A DNA stretch of 64,000 bases from the NCBI GenBank assembly GCA_016712625.1, contig JADJQQ010000006.1:124001-188000 (forward strand). Direction: 5' to 3'. Shown here one piece after another: positions 1 through 8,729 of this stretch (position 1 is the first letter of the stretch; the number at the start of each line of letters is the position of its first letter). Both the position numbers and the translations under genes were made by a program. This DNA comes from Candidatus Competibacteraceae bacterium (GTDB taxonomy: Bacteria > Pseudomonadota > Gammaproteobacteria > Competibacterales > Competibacteraceae). The notes beneath the pieces are model-generated. The model was given only the letters and a program-made list of their open reading frames with translations, had not been told where the DNA came from and did no database searches.

Positions 1-115
1 CCCAGCCGTGGCGAGCACTCTTTGCCGGATCAAATTGTCATAAAATCTATTCGATGAAGCAGCTGGCCTGTTCTGAGGCTGCTTTCGATCCGCTCTTAGC
101 CCCGTGGAGTTCCAC

Positions 116-1963
116 ATGCCCGATTATCGTTCCCGCACCACCACCCATGGTCGCAATATGGCAGGCGCTCGCGCGCTGTGGCGCGCCACCGGCGTCAAGG
201 ACGGCGATTTTGGCAAACCGATCATTGCCGTCGCCAATTCCTTCACCCAGTTCGTGCCCGGACACGTCCATCTCAAGGATCTGGGTCAACTGGTGGCGCG
301 CGAGATCGAGCAGGCGGGCGGCATCGCCAAGGAATTCAACACCATCGCCGTGGATGATGGCATCGCCATGGGCCACGGTGGAATGCTGTACTCCTTGCCC
401 TCGCGCGAATTGATCGCCGATTCGGTCGAGTACATGGTCAATGCCCACTGCGCCGATGCGCTCGTTTGCATTTCCAACTGCGACAAAATCACCCCTGGCA
501 TGCTGATGGCGGCCATGCGGCTCAATATCCCGGCTATTTTTGTTTCCGGCGGGCCGATGGAAGCGGGTAAGGCCCCAGGGGTGGCGCACAAGCTGGATTT
601 GGTGGATGCGATGGTGGCGGCCGCCGACGACCGGATCGAGGAAACCATGGTGGCCGAATACGAGCGTTCGTCCTGCCCTACCTGCGGTTCCTGTTCGGGG
701 ATGTTCACCGCCAATTCCATGAATTGCCTGACCGAGGCGCTGGGCTTAAGCCTGCCGGGCAACGGTTCTCTGCTAGCTACCCACGCCGACCGCCGAGATC
801 TATTTCTGGAAGCGGGTCGGCGCATTGTCGACCTGACGCGGCGCTACTACGAACAGGACGATGCTTCGGTCCTGCCGCGCGGTATTGCTCGCTTTAAGGC
901 TTTCGAAAATGCCATGAGCTTGGACATCGCCATGGGCGGCTCCACCAACACCGTATTGCACCTGTTGGCGGCGGCGCAAGAGGGTGGCATCGAGTTCACG
1001 ATGAAGGATATTGATCGTTTATCGCGGCGGATACCCAATCTGTGCAAGGTTGCGCCCGCGACCCAAAAATATCACATGGAAGATGTGCACCGCGCCGGCG
1101 GAGTGCTGGCTATCCTCGGCGAACTGGATCGCGCTGGTTTACTGCATAGCGAGATGCGAACCGTCTACAGCGAAAGTTTGACGCAGGCGCTGGATCAGTG
1201 GGACATCGCCCGCGCGACTTGTCTGGATGAGGCTCACTTGCGGTATTCCGCCGCGCCGGCCGGCATCCCTACCCAGGAGGCGTTCAGCCAAAGTAAACGC
1301 TGGCCCAGCCTGGATCTGGATCGCGAAAATGGCTGCATTCGAAGCCAGGCTCACGCCTATTCGCAGGATGGGGGGTTGGCCGTATTGTTCGGTAATCTGG
1401 CGGAGGAAGGCTGTATTGTCAAAACGGCGGGGGTGGATGAAAGTATCTTGGTGTTTACCGGCCCGGCGTGCGTGCTGGAAAGTCAGGAAGAAGCTGTCCA
1501 GGCGATCCTGAACGGGCGTATCCAGCCCGGCGATGTGGTGGTGATCCGCTACGAAGGGCCACGGGTCGGGCCAGGAATGCAGGAAATGCTTTATCCCACG
1601 AGCTATCTGAAATCCAAGGGATTGGGGAAAGTCTGCGCCCTGATTACCGATGGTCGGTTTTCCGGCGGCACCTCCGGGCTGTCGATCGGTCATGTTTCCC
1701 CGGAAGCGGCGGAAGGTGGCGCCATCGCCCTGGTCGAACAAGGCGATATCATTGAGATCGACATTCCCAACCGCCGGATTCAGTTGGCGCTTAGCGACGA
1801 GGCGTTGCAACAGCGGCGGACGGCCATGCTGGCGCGTGGCGCGCTGGCCTGGAAGCCGGCCAATCGACAGCGGCCGGTATCGGCGGCGTTACGGGCCTAT
1901 GCCGCCATGACAACCAGCGCCGCGCGTGGGGCCGTGCGGGATATCAGCCAGATAGAGCGGTAG
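116..1963 (+). CDS. ilvD: Dihydroxy-acid dehydratase
   Basis: Catalyses dehydration of 2,3-dihydroxy-acids to 2-keto acids, the third common step of isoleucine and valine synthesis, in the cytoplasm with an Fe-S cluster. The N-terminus (MPDYRSRTTTHGRNMAGAR) matches the family start almost residue for residue, which places the start at the ATG at 116 rather than the in-frame GTG at 104. That gives 615 residues, close to the usual 616. The cysteine motifs CISNCDKITPGM and CPTCGSCSGMFTANSMNCL, expected for cluster and Mg binding, are present, as is the C-terminal DGRFSGGTSG motif. It stands alone; the next gene begins 128 bp downstream. Family assignment is certain. Confidence 0.97.
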   Translation: MPDYRSRTTTHGRNMAGARALWRATGVKDGDFGKPIIAVANSFTQFVPGHVHLKDLGQLVAREIEQAGGIAKEFNTIAVDDGIAMGHGGMLYSLPSRELIADSVEYMVNAHCADALVCISNCDKITPGMLMAAMRLNIPAIFVSGGPMEAGKAPGVAHKLDLVDAMVAAADDRIEETMVAEYERSSCPTCGSCSGMFTANSMNCLTEALGLSLPGNGSLLATHADRRDLFLEAGRRIVDLTRRYYEQDDASVLPRGIARFKAFENAMSLDIAMGGSTNTVLHLLAAAQEGGIEFTMKDIDRLSRRIPNLCKVAPATQKYHMEDVHRAGGVLAILGELDRAGLLHSEMRTVYSESLTQALDQWDIARATCLDEAHLRYSAAPAGIPTQEAFSQSKRWPSLDLDRENGCIRSQAHAYSQDGGLAVLFGNLAEEGCIVKTAGVDESILVFTGPACVLESQEEAVQAILNGRIQPGDVVVIRYEGPRVGPGMQEMLYPTSYLKSKGLGKVCALITDGRFSGGTSGLSIGHVSPEAAEGGAIALVEQGDIIEIDIPNRRIQLALSDEALQQRRTAMLARGALAWKPANRQRPVSAALRAYAAMTTSAARGAVRDISQIER

Positions 1964-2091
1964 GCCGGCTGGCTAATTGCCGACTGAAACGGGATTTTCG
2001 CAGCCGATGCCGGTCCGCATAAAGTGTTAAACTGGTGCTGATTTTAGTTTTTTCAATGTGTTTTGCCGAATATTCAAGGAGATAGTAGGCC

Positions 2092-4506
2092 ATGAATCAA
2101 TCTGGCGTTCAGGATAATCAGCCGCTGATGCTGGTCAACCATTTGAAACTGATTGATGATTTGTGGCAGAAACTGTTTTACGTCAAATGGAATGCAAAAT
2201 CCTTCGCCATGCTGGGGCGCTTGGTGCAGGATATGGTCAAGTTCGCCGAGGGTTCCAAGGACGAGCGACTGCTCAACCTCCTCGCTCAGTTGGAGCATCA
2301 TGTCAAGAGCTGTCTGGCGGCCGGTGGGGTGCCGCAGGAATCGGATCGACAGCGACTGACGGCGCTGATCGACATCCTGCACGATAGATTCGCAACTGGC
2401 AAAAGTCGGGGTCAGCTGGAAGATGCCAGGACAACGCCCCGCTTGACGCCCCTGCCCGAAATCTTGCTGATTGCTCCCGAAGAAGCCCCCACTTTGTTGC
2501 CGAAACTCGAAGGTTCCGGTTATCGGGTAACGCATATCGCCGATTTGTCTGAAGCGGAACGGCGCTTACACGTACGAGCGCCCGGTGCCGTCATCCTCGA
2601 TGCCGATTTTCCCGAAGGATCAGAAGACGCGTTGGCGGTTATCGCCAATGTGCGCGCGCAGACCAACTTGCGCGCCCCGCTCTTGATTTATTCCGACCGC
2701 AACGACATGTCAGCGCGCCTGGAAGCGGTGCGCGCGGGCAGCGCCGCTTATTTTAGTAAACCGGTCGATTATGATGAGTTGCGAGAAAGCTTGGCGGAGC
2801 TGCTTCTGCCACAGACCACACAGGATTATTTTCGCGTTTTGATCGTCAACGACCGGCCGAGCGAAGCCTGGGAGATGGCGGGTGCATTGGAAGAACATGG
2901 CGTGACGCCGCTGGTCGTGATCCAACCGTTGCAGGTGCTACAAGATATCCATCGGTTTCGGCCGGATTTACTGATTATCGATCTGGATGTGAAGGAAGCG
3001 CATGGGGCCGAATTGGCGCAGGCCATCACCCAGCACCGCGAATGCGATCTGCTGCCGATGATCCTGTTGTGCTTGCAGGCGGAGACCGCGCATTACCTGA
3101 CCAATTTGGATGTGCCGGGCGCTACGCTGATGATCAAGCCGGTGTCGACCAGCTATCTCTGTTGGGAGGTGAAGCAGCGGCTGCGCCGGTCGCGCACCGT
3201 GCGCGTCAAGTTGAACGCGCTGGCCAACAACGATGTCATCAGCGGTTTCTTCAATCGCGGGCGGTTTATGATCTTGCTGGAGCAAGCCCTTGAGACGCTG
3301 GGCTTGCGCACCCAATCGCTGGCCGTGCTGTTTGTCATGTTGGATAACTTGCGCTCGATCCGCGATGCGGCCGGTGTGGCGGCGGCTGACGAAGTGATCG
3401 GACAGGCCGCCAACCGGCTGCGCTCGGTGCTCGGTCAGGGTCAGGAGGCGGCGCGCTTTAGCGACGCCATTTTTGCGATCATGGTCCCCAATGTAGTTGG
3501 CGATCAATTGATTGCAATGGCTCGCCGCATACGGGATTCGTTGGAGACCGGTTTTTACAAAATGGGGGAACGGGCTTTACTGCTGGGAGTCGACATCGGA
3601 ATTGCCGTGGCGCTCGACCGCGGTCAGGATCGTATGATGCTGATTCAGCGAGCCGATTCAGCGTGCGGCATGGCCCGCGAAGCCAAAAGCGAACGCATTT
3701 TCATGCATCAGAGCACCCTGACCGTGAAGCGAGAGCAGGATAGTTCTTCCTCGCGGACTCAGATGCTGGAACTGGTGCAGGAAGTCTTCGACCACGAACG
3801 TCTCTGGCTGGTGTTTCAGCCGATTGCCAGCATGCGCAACGATGCCATCGAGCGCTATGAAGTCTTACTCCGCTTGCGCGACCGTCAAGGAAAAGAAATC
3901 GTGCCAGGGAGCGTATTTGGCGTGGTGCACAATCATCAGTTGGGGCTGGACCTGGATCGCTGGGTGATCGAGCATGCGCTCGATATGCTGCGGCAACGGC
4001 GCTCGCCGATCACCCTCTTCATCAAGGTGTTGCCGGTCACCCTGCAAGACCGGACTTTCAGCGGCTGGTTGCGGGAGCGGTTGGCGAAATTTGGCGTCGA
4101 ACCGGAACACATCGTGTTCGAGGTGGCCGAGGCCACCGCCGAACGCAGCTTGCGCGACATGTTTGGATTTTTAGGCGGCATCAAATTGCTCGGTTGCGGT
4201 TTTTGCTTGGATCGTTTTGGCCGGGGTTCCGATTCCTTGGGGCTGCTGAAAAATCTGGGCGCTGATTACGTCAAACTGGATATGTACTTCGTCAATGGCT
4301 TGGCCAAAGATAACAACAAGCAGGCGCACTTTAAGGAGTTGGTGCAAAATTTGGAGGCTTTGGGCGCCGCGACCATCATCGGTGGCATCGAAGATGTCAA
4401 GGCGATGCCAATTCTGTGGTCGTTGGGCGTCGATTTGATTCAGGGATTTTTCTTGCAGCAGCCTTATCGGGAAATGAGCTACGATTTCACAGGCTCGATT
4501 TTCTGA
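2092..4506 (+). CDS. FimX-like protein: two receiver domains, degenerate GGDEF and EAL
   Basis: An 804-residue cytoplasmic signalling protein. Residues 1-120 are helical without a recognised domain. Receiver domain 1 spans about 122-240 (acidic D170/D172, K223 in FSKP) and receiver domain 2 about 247-365 (D297/D299, K349 in IKP). A GGDEF-like domain spans about 378-540 and an EAL domain about 555-790. The GGDEF signature is replaced by SDAIF (457-461) and the EAL by EVL (590-592). The metal-binding DDFGTG loop is DRFGRG (707-712), while VKLD is kept (727-730). The paired SDAIF/EVL substitutions resemble FimX, the c-di-GMP receptor controlling type IV pili (GDSIF/EVL), so I infer a c-di-GMP-binding effector without enzyme activity. 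FimX has one receiver and a PAS domain; here there are two receivers. No pilus genes are nearby. Confidence 0.82.
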   Translation: MNQSGVQDNQPLMLVNHLKLIDDLWQKLFYVKWNAKSFAMLGRLVQDMVKFAEGSKDERLLNLLAQLEHHVKSCLAAGGVPQESDRQRLTALIDILHDRFATGKSRGQLEDARTTPRLTPLPEILLIAPEEAPTLLPKLEGSGYRVTHIADLSEAERRLHVRAPGAVILDADFPEGSEDALAVIANVRAQTNLRAPLLIYSDRNDMSARLEAVRAGSAAYFSKPVDYDELRESLAELLLPQTTQDYFRVLIVNDRPSEAWEMAGALEEHGVTPLVVIQPLQVLQDIHRFRPDLLIIDLDVKEAHGAELAQAITQHRECDLLPMILLCLQAETAHYLTNLDVPGATLMIKPVSTSYLCWEVKQRLRRSRTVRVKLNALANNDVISGFFNRGRFMILLEQALETLGLRTQSLAVLFVMLDNLRSIRDAAGVAAADEVIGQAANRLRSVLGQGQEAARFSDAIFAIMVPNVVGDQLIAMARRIRDSLETGFYKMGERALLLGVDIGIAVALDRGQDRMMLIQRADSACGMAREAKSERIFMHQSTLTVKREQDSSSSRTQMLELVQEVFDHERLWLVFQPIASMRNDAIERYEVLLRLRDRQGKEIVPGSVFGVVHNHQLGLDLDRWVIEHALDMLRQRRSPITLFIKVLPVTLQDRTFSGWLRERLAKFGVEPEHIVFEVAEATAERSLRDMFGFLGGIKLLGCGFCLDRFGRGSDSLGLLKNLGADYVKLDMYFVNGLAKDNNKQAHFKELVQNLEALGAATIIGGIEDVKAMPILWSLGVDLIQGFFLQQPYREMSYDFTGSIF

Positions 4507-4517
4507 ACCGCGTTCTC

Positions 4518-5399
4518 CTATTCGGCCCCTGCCAGCAACGCAGCGTAACCTTCTCGATAACTGGGATAGCGAAATTGAAAGCCGCTGGCCCGCAACCGGG
4601 CATTGCGGCAGCGCTTGCTGGCTCGGAGTCGCGGCATGGCGTTGCCTCTGGCGTCAGCGCCCGGTTTTAGGGGCGATTGCGAGGCGAGCGGTGGTTCGGG
4701 CGCGCCGAGTTGGGCTGCCAGCCAACACAGCACTTCGTCCAGAGGGGCCGGTTCGTCATCCACCGCCACATAGACCCGTTGCGGATTCGGCAGATCAAGC
4801 AAATGCTCCAGTACGCGGGCGCAGTCGTCGCGATGGATGCGATTGGTGTAGATCGGAGCGCCGGGTGAGCGAGAGGCGCTGCCGTCGCGCACGCTGTCGA
4901 TCAGCCGGGTGCGGCCGGGCCCGTAAATGCCGCCAAAGCGGACGGCGACCGCTGGCCATGGGTAATCCGCCAGCAATTGTTCGCCGTGGCGAATACAACG
5001 GCCGCTGAAACTCTCGCTCTCGGTTGGCGAGGTTTCGTCCACCCACTCTCCTTGATGTTGGGCATAGACCGAGGTGCTGGAAGCGAACAACACGCGCTGG
5101 GGTTGTTGGCCAGCTTTCGACAGCGCGCGCAGCAGATTGGCCACCCCGCTGACATAAGCGGTCTGGTACGCGGTCTCGGTAAAGCCGGAAGCGGCCGCGC
5201 TGTAGATCACAAAGTCCAAATCTGGCGGTAGTCGAGCCAGTGTCGCGGGGTCGCCGAGGTCGGCGGCCAGTGGTTGAATGGTGGGCGGCAAGTCGGCGGG
5301 ATGGCGTTTCAAGCCCCAGATCGCATGACCCGCGGCATGCAGGTTTTGTCCTAGTGTCACGCCCAAGTCGCCGCAGCCGGCGATTAAAATGCGTCCCAT
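4518..5399 (-). CDS. NAD(P)-dependent sugar epimerase/dehydratase-like SDR protein (YeeZ-like)
   Basis: A 293-residue atypical short-chain dehydrogenase/reductase. The Rossmann nucleotide-binding motif is at the very start (MGRILIAGCGDLG), so I take the ATG at 5399 rather than the longer frame opening at 5513, which would run into mutY. Further family marks are a strand with DFVIYSAAASG, FASSTSVYAQ (catalytic Ser/Thr-Tyr region) and VRFGGIYGPGR. The overall form fits the YeeZ/NAD-dependent epimerase group of gammaproteobacteria, whose substrate is generally unknown. It is convergent with the FimX-like gene and divergent from mutY, starting 51 bp from it. Confidence 0.85.
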   Translation of the reverse strand: MGRILIAGCGDLGVTLGQNLHAAGHAIWGLKRHPADLPPTIQPLAADLGDPATLARLPPDLDFVIYSAAASGFTETAYQTAYVSGVANLLRALSKAGQQPQRVLFASSTSVYAQHQGEWVDETSPTESESFSGRCIRHGEQLLADYPWPAVAVRFGGIYGPGRTRLIDSVRDGSASRSPGAPIYTNRIHRDDCARVLEHLLDLPNPQRVYVAVDDEPAPLDEVLCWLAAQLGAPEPPLASQSPLKPGADARGNAMPRLRASKRCRNARLRASGFQFRYPSYREGYAALLAGAE

Positions 5400-5450
5400 A
5401 ATCAGAGCCTCTGTAAATGCGCCATGGTAGCGAAAGGTTGCGGCGAAGCC

Positions 5451-6524
5451 ATGAATCCTGAGGAGTTCGGCCGGCGGGTGTTGGAATGGTTCGATACGCA
5501 CGGCCGCAAACAACTACCCTGGAAAGAAAATCCCACGCCGTATCGGGTATGGGTGTCGGAAATCATGCTCCAGCAGACCCAAGTCGCCACGGTGATTCCC
5601 TATTATCGACGGTTTGTAGCGCGATTTCCTGAGATCCGCACCCTCGCCGACGCTGGCTTGGACGAAGTATTGAGTTTATGGGCCGGGTTGGGGTATTACG
5701 CGCGCGCTCGGCACTTGCACAAAGCCGCTCAACTCTTACGCGATCAGCATGGCGGCGAGATGCCGGTGGATATCGCGCTGGTGCAAGCGCTGCCGGGTAT
5801 TGGCCGTTCGACGGCCGGTGCGATTCTCGCCCTCGCTACGGGACAGCGGCAGCCGATTCTAGATGGCAACGTCAAGCGTTTGCTGGCCCGCTTCGCGGCG
5901 GTGGAGGGTTGGCCCGGCCAAGCGATGGTGCTGGCGCGGTTGTGGGATCTGGCGGCGCGCTACACCCCCACCGAGCGCGTGGCGGATTACACCCAAGCCA
6001 TGATGGACCTCGGCGCGCTGGTATGCACCGCCCGCCGACCTGTCTGTGAGTTCTGTCCGCTGGCGATTGGATGCGTCGCGCACGCCCAGAAGCAGGAAAT
6101 GGCTTTTCCAAGCCCGAAGCCGCGTCGAGAATTGCCGGTGCGGGCGGTCCGCCTCTTGCTATTGCGTTCCACCACTGGTGAGATTTTGCTGGAGCGCCGG
6201 CCCCCGGTGGGAATTTGGGGCGGGCTCTGGAGTTTTCCCGAATGCGCCTTGGGGGTCGATGTAACTGAATGGTGCCGGGAGCGGTTAGGATTGACGGTGG
6301 CTGTTGAGCCGCCCTGGCGGGTATTGCGGCATAGCTTTAGTCATTTTCATCTCGATATCACGCCGACGCCAGTACGGGTTGCTGAATCGGCGAATGCGGT
6401 CATGGAAGGGGAGCGCTTTGTCTGGTATAACAGGCTTGATTCCAAACAGCTTGGCATGGCGGCGCCGGTGCGACAGTTATGGACGGCGCTGACCGATGAT
6501 TTGTTGAACGATAGGAACGAGTAA
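5451..6524 (+). CDS. mutY: A/G-specific adenine DNA glycosylase
   Basis: Removes adenine mispaired with 8-oxoguanine or guanine (base excision repair). The helix-hairpin-helix and catalytic region is clear: EIMLQQTQVATVIPYY, LPGIGRSTAGAILALA, and ILDGNVKRLLAR with the catalytic Asp. The [4Fe-4S] ligands follow as C-x6-C-x2-C-x5-C (CTARRPVCEFCPLAIGC). A C-terminal NUDIX-like 8-oxoG recognition domain occupies the last third. I chose ATG 5451 (MNPEEFGRR) over ATG 5424 because it aligns with the E. coli N-terminus; it gives 357 residues against about 350. The stop overlaps the yggX start by one base (TAATG), so the two are translationally coupled, as in E. coli. Confidence 0.96.
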   Translation: MNPEEFGRRVLEWFDTHGRKQLPWKENPTPYRVWVSEIMLQQTQVATVIPYYRRFVARFPEIRTLADAGLDEVLSLWAGLGYYARARHLHKAAQLLRDQHGGEMPVDIALVQALPGIGRSTAGAILALATGQRQPILDGNVKRLLARFAAVEGWPGQAMVLARLWDLAARYTPTERVADYTQAMMDLGALVCTARRPVCEFCPLAIGCVAHAQKQEMAFPSPKPRRELPVRAVRLLLLRSTTGEILLERRPPVGIWGGLWSFPECALGVDVTEWCRERLGLTVAVEPPWRVLRHSFSHFHLDITPTPVRVAESANAVMEGERFVWYNRLDSKQLGMAAPVRQLWTALTDDLLNDRNE

Positions 6525-6796
6525 TGGCGCGATTGGTGAACTGCATCAAATTGGGTATCGAGGCCGAAGGCTTGGATCGTCCGCCTTATCCAGGCGAATT
6601 GGGCAAGCGAATTTTTGAAAACGTTTCCAAGCAAGCGTGGCAACAGTGGCTTCGGCAGCAAACGATGTTAATCAATGAGTATCGGTTGACGGCTTTCGAA
6701 CCCTCTGCTCGAAAATTTTTGGAAGAACAGATGAGCAATTTCTTTTTTGGGGAGGGGACAGCCCCGCCAGCGGGCTATGTACCACCAAAAACATGA
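6524..6796 (+). CDS. yggX: Probable Fe(2+)-trafficking protein YggX
   Basis: A 90-residue cytoplasmic protein implicated in protecting Fe-S clusters and in Fe(II) handling under oxidative stress. The single conserved cysteine sits near the N-terminus (MARLVNCIKLG). The family signatures PPYPGELGKRIFENVSKQAW, MLINEYRL and the C-terminal FFFGEG are all present. Its start overlaps the mutY stop by one base. The pairing of mutY, which needs a [4Fe-4S] cluster, with yggX is conserved in gammaproteobacteria and makes functional sense. Confidence 0.96.
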   Translation: MARLVNCIKLGIEAEGLDRPPYPGELGKRIFENVSKQAWQQWLRQQTMLINEYRLTAFEPSARKFLEEQMSNFFFGEGTAPPAGYVPPKT

Positions 6797-6802
6797 ACGG
6801 AC

Positions 6803-6831
6803 TTGACGCGCATCGTGTGAGTTGCTTAAAT
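6803..6831 (+). promoter_or_regulatory. Sigma-70 promoter of tRNA-Phe
   Basis: TTGACG (6803-6808), a 17-base spacer, then TTAAAT (6826-6831). A GC-rich stretch (GCGCC) follows the -10 box, as in stable-RNA promoters under stringent control. It lies 27 bases before the mature tRNA. This is read by eye; no start site is mapped. Confidence 0.65.
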
Positions 6832-6838
6832 GCGCCTC

Positions 6839-6854
6839 TCGCGCGAAAGCGCGA
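6839..6854 (+). other. Leader stem-loop upstream of tRNA-Phe
   Basis: A perfect 6-bp stem (TCGCGC/GCGCGA) closed by a GAAA tetraloop begins at about the predicted transcript 5' end and ends three bases before the tRNA acceptor stem. It could stabilise the precursor 5' end or present the RNase P site. A comparable hairpin lies in the tRNA-Leu leader at about 32552-32566. Confidence 0.5.
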
Positions 6855-6857
6855 TCT

Positions 6858-6933
<76 letters not shown>

Positions 6934-6939
6934 GATGAT

Positions 6940-6975
6940 AAAAAAGCCCAGATTGACTCAATCTGGGCTTTTTTT
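6940..6975 (+). terminator. Rho-independent terminator after tRNA-Phe
   Basis: The GCCCAGATT/AATCTGGGC stem, extended by A6/T6 pairing, closes a 5-base loop and ends in a T run. The perfect stem is about 15 bp and starts 7 bases after the CCA end. The A-rich 5' arm means it could also work on the opposite strand. Confidence 0.9.
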
Positions 6976-7006
6976 CGGGCCACAATTTTTTAAAGCGAGC
7001 AATGAA

Positions 7007-7126
7007 ATGAAGTACCTCGCCATTGCCGTGCTGCTTACCATCATTGTGGGAGCCGCTTTGCAATTTCTCAATCAGAAAGGCGAAGCGCAGCCGCCGGAGC
7101 AAAGCCAAGGTTGGATGCAACGCTAA
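7007..7126 (+). CDS. Small single-pass membrane protein, function unknown
   Basis: A 39-residue reading frame starting MKYLAIAVLLTIIVGAA. It has one hydrophobic segment at about residues 3-18, then a short polar tail rich in Q, E and P. An earlier in-frame ATG at 6935 would run through the tRNA terminator hairpin, so I chose the ATG at 7007. It lies between the tRNA-Phe terminator and msrB, 64 bp upstream of msrB. I recognise no family. The start signal is weak, and the case rests on membrane-protein-like composition. Confidence 0.4.
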   Translation: MKYLAIAVLLTIIVGAALQFLNQKGEAQPPEQSQGWMQR

Positions 7127-7190
7127 ACCTGTGCGCGTTAGTACGGTCTATAAAGTGATCAGAGTCACGACGGCCGCAAGAGGAACGATC

Positions 7191-7592
7191 ATGGGCTATA
7201 AGGTTAACAAAAGTGAGGCGGAATGGCGGGCGCAGTTGACGCCCCAGCAATACGCCGTGTGCCGGGAAAAGGGCACGGAACGAGCTTTTACCGGCGAATA
7301 TCACGATAGCCACGAGGCTGGGGTTTATCGCTGCGTCTGCTGCGGCAGCCCGTTGTTCGATGCCGAGACTAAATTCGATTCTGGCAGCGGCTGGCCCAGT
7401 TTTTGGGAGCCGACGCAAGCCAACAAGGTGGCGACGGCCGAAGATCGCAGTTTGGTCATGCGCCGCACCGAGGTGTTATGCGCGGATTGCGGCGCGCATT
7501 TGGGCCATGTGTTCGATGATGGCCCAAAGCCCACCGGCTTGCGTTACTGCATCAATTCAGCGGCGTTGGCACTCCATAAAAAATCGGGCTGA
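7191..7592 (+). CDS. msrB: Peptide methionine-R-sulfoxide reductase
   Basis: Reduces methionine-R-sulfoxide in oxidised proteins. The 133 residues begin at ATG 7191 with a good Shine-Dalgarno (AGAGGA) just upstream; the longer open frame from 7023 lacks family similarity. Zinc ligands are C48/C51 (CVCC) and C97/C100 (CADC). The catalytic cysteine is C120 in RYCINSA, and the DSGSGWPSFW and GHVFDDGP motifs are intact. No signal peptide, so cytoplasmic. Convergent with mepA. Confidence 0.96.
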   Translation: MGYKVNKSEAEWRAQLTPQQYAVCREKGTERAFTGEYHDSHEAGVYRCVCCGSPLFDAETKFDSGSGWPSFWEPTQANKVATAEDRSLVMRRTEVLCADCGAHLGHVFDDGPKPTGLRYCINSAALALHKKSG

Positions 7593-7650
7593 TCGCTCGC
7601 TTTCCTCCAGGGGAACGGGCGCTATCCAGGCCCCGTTGCCCTCTCACTCC

Positions 7651-8511
7651 CTATCGCCGCGATAGTGTCGAACCCCCGTTCAAAATGGCGTAGCAGGCGG
7701 TGGGCAGATTGTCGGTTGAGGGAGGTTCCGCTTTCTTTTGGGGTTTGGGATTGCGCGCTGATTGCACGATATCCCGCACCCAATTGGCCAGATCGGGATC
7801 GCAGCCATCCCCGAAGGGTACCGGCTTCTGGGAGTCGCATTGGGGAGAGCCGGGCGGGCAGCGTAAGCGGACGTGGAAATGGGCGTCGTGTCCCCACCAC
7901 GGCCGGATTTTATTAAGCCAACCGCGGTCGGTTTCGCTGTTGCAGAGCGCCTGTTTGATGATGGCGTTGACGAAGATGCGATCCACGTCCGGCGACAGCG
8001 CCGCTTGACGCAAGGTATCCCGATAGCGGGGCGACCAGTTGGCGTAATTCAGCGTGCCCTCGGTCGCCCGGATCATTGATGGCGCGCCGAGACTTTCGGT
8101 CTGCGGGCGCGGCAATACTCGGTCGCGGGGTTGTTGTAGCAGCCAAATATCGGCATCCAGTCCAGTTTGGTGGCTGCGATGACCGCCCGGCATTGGGCCG
8201 CCGCGCGGTTGGCCTAAATCGCCGATCAGAAGGCGGCTACCGTTCGCGGCGGCCTGTTGGCTCAAACGCTCCAGAAATTGAATCAGAACTGGATGGCCGT
8301 AATAGCGATTGCGGCTGGCGCGCATCACTTGGTAGCCCTCGCCCACCAGGGATAATGTTCTTGCGCCAACGAGGCAACCAGACGTGAAGGAGCCAATCAC
8401 TTCGGGCTGGCCCGATAACGGATAACCCACCTCACTCCAACCGTTGCCAGCATGGGCTGAAGCGAATCCTAACATGACCAGAAAAAATAGCGGGCTAAAC
8501 CGGGCTTTCAT
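7651..8511 (-). CDS. mepA: Penicillin-insensitive murein endopeptidase
   Basis: A 286-residue periplasmic LAS-family (M74) zinc peptidase that cleaves D-Ala-meso-DAP cross-links in peptidoglycan. An N-terminal signal peptide (about 1-21, ending SAHA) is followed by GHRSHQTGLDADIW, which carries zinc-binding His and Asp. The C-terminal WWGHDAHFHVRL supplies the remaining His ligands. Length is close to the E. coli protein (about 274). No strong ribosome site is visible before the ATG, but the signal peptide supports this start. It is convergent with msrB and the intervening 58 bp holds no gene. Confidence 0.93.
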   Translation of the reverse strand: MKARFSPLFFLVMLGFASAHAGNGWSEVGYPLSGQPEVIGSFTSGCLVGARTLSLVGEGYQVMRASRNRYYGHPVLIQFLERLSQQAAANGSRLLIGDLGQPRGGPMPGGHRSHQTGLDADIWLLQQPRDRVLPRPQTESLGAPSMIRATEGTLNYANWSPRYRDTLRQAALSPDVDRIFVNAIIKQALCNSETDRGWLNKIRPWWGHDAHFHVRLRCPPGSPQCDSQKPVPFGDGCDPDLANWVRDIVQSARNPKPQKKAEPPSTDNLPTACYAILNGGSTLSRR

Positions 8512-8729
8512 CGAGTAGTAGTCTCACAGGCGCAATGGATCCGATAAGCTTAACCAAGGAATGGCCGTTTTGGCAGTCTCGTTTTCTGTAACATGAAAAT
8601 TTTAAGTCAAGTAAAATCATCGCTATTCCTAGGCTTGGCAACAAGGCAGTGGGATCAATCAGATATTTAAGAGTTCGTTGTTATGCACAGCCCAGAAAGC
8701 GAGGATGATATGGGCTTGGTCAGCAATCA

